From Thermus tenuipuniceus (GTDB lineage Bacteria > Deinococcota > Deinococci > Deinococcales > Thermaceae), in NCBI RefSeq assembly GCF_002964845.1, contig NZ_KZ672962.1:21119-53327 (forward strand): a stretch of DNA of 32,209 bases, given 5' to 3'. The notes under the pieces were generated by a model. The model was not told the DNA's origin. It ran no database searches and saw only the letters and a list, made by a program, of their open reading frames with translations. The stretch's first letter is position 1; every line of letters begins with the position of its first letter. Shown piece by piece: positions 32,006 to 32,209 of the stretch. The position numbers were made by a program, and so were the translations under genes.

Positions 32006-32167
32006 TTACCACAAAGGGGCCAGCTGGGGGGCGAAGCCCGGGAGTTCCGGTTCCAGGGAAAGGGTGTCCACACCCTCAAAGCGCTCCGGCTCCTTTCCCG
32101 GCCTGTACACCTCCACGGTCCGGGTATAAGGGTCCACCAGCACCCCCAGGCGCGCCCCTTCCTTAAC
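32006..32167 (-). pseudogene. Remnant of a Uma2-family (DUF820) endonuclease gene
   Basis: A 53-codon frame ends at TAA (32008-32006) and encodes EGARLGVLVDPYTRTVEVYRPG and ELPGFAPQLAPLW, the C-terminal third of Uma2 restriction-like nucleases common in Thermus and cyanobacteria. The frame is closed upstream by TGA (32170-32168), and no start precedes the conserved part. Just upstream, another frame reads REVQVLS then TAA, reminiscent of the family EVLSPS motif, suggesting an internal deletion with frameshift. The window edge prevents seeing the N-terminus. A sequencing error is also possible. Confidence 0.6.
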
Positions 32168-32209
32168 TCAAAACTTGCACCTCCCGAATACCCTGCATAA
32201 ACACCCCCT

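Overview
The window reads as chromosomal DNA from a Thermus species. It is very GC-rich, with strong G/C at third codon positions and heavy out-of-frame ORF shadowing. Many genes have a TANNNT -10 hexamer only 5-7 nt before the start codon, the leaderless layout known from Deinococcus-Thermus. Several proteins closely resemble, from memory, T. thermophilus proteins (EF-G-2, the small flavin reductase, MtaB, class II ribonucleotide reductase). The species cannot be fixed by eye. I saw no rRNA, tRNA, CRISPR array, transposase or prophage genes. The only mobile elements are an intein and a probable Uma2 nuclease remnant at the right edge.

Layout. 1-4.4 kb: a left-truncated S9 serine peptidase (-), divergent from Nif3-like, tmk and two tandem DUF192 genes; a zinc-less FmdB-like gene (-) ends at a hairpin terminator facing them. 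4.4-7.2 kb: 5-formyl-THF cyclo-ligase, a HAD hydrolase, two tandem PRPP-type phosphoribosyltransferases (-), and a bifunctional nuclease (DUF151) divergent from them. 7.2-9.6 kb: secreted metallophosphoesterase, HIT protein (-) and mtaB (-). 9.6-13.9 kb: an adenosylcobalamin-dependent ribonucleotide reductase with a 406-aa intein immediately before the catalytic cysteine. 14-16.3 kb: trpF, inositol-phosphatase-family gene, flavin reductase, JAMM peptidase (-). 16.3-22.3 kb: EF-G-like GTPase, MoxR ATPase, PEP synthase, hemolysin III family protein. 22.3-25.8 kb: OmpR-type response regulator and histidine kinase, convergent with a tight cluster of five small genes (66-aa ORF, 32-aa ORF, SHOCT-like, membrane protein, DUF2089). 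25.8-29.5 kb (-): hemX-like, hemA, hemD, a carboxymuconolactone decarboxylase-like protein and a HAD hydrolase. 29.5-32.2 kb: YceI, secreted intradiol-type dioxygenase, purB, and the Uma2 remnant.

Genes are packed with 1-4 nt overlaps (ATGA, TAGTG, TGATG). No gene-free stretch exceeds about 170 nt. The most notable items are the intein, whose first LAGLIDADG motif has Asp changed to Asn; the structured leader and ribosome-site hairpin before the reductase; several palindromes or direct repeats placed on promoters; divergent leaderless promoters whose -10 boxes physically overlap; the small-gene cluster beside the two-component system; and several paralogs that have lost family-defining residues.
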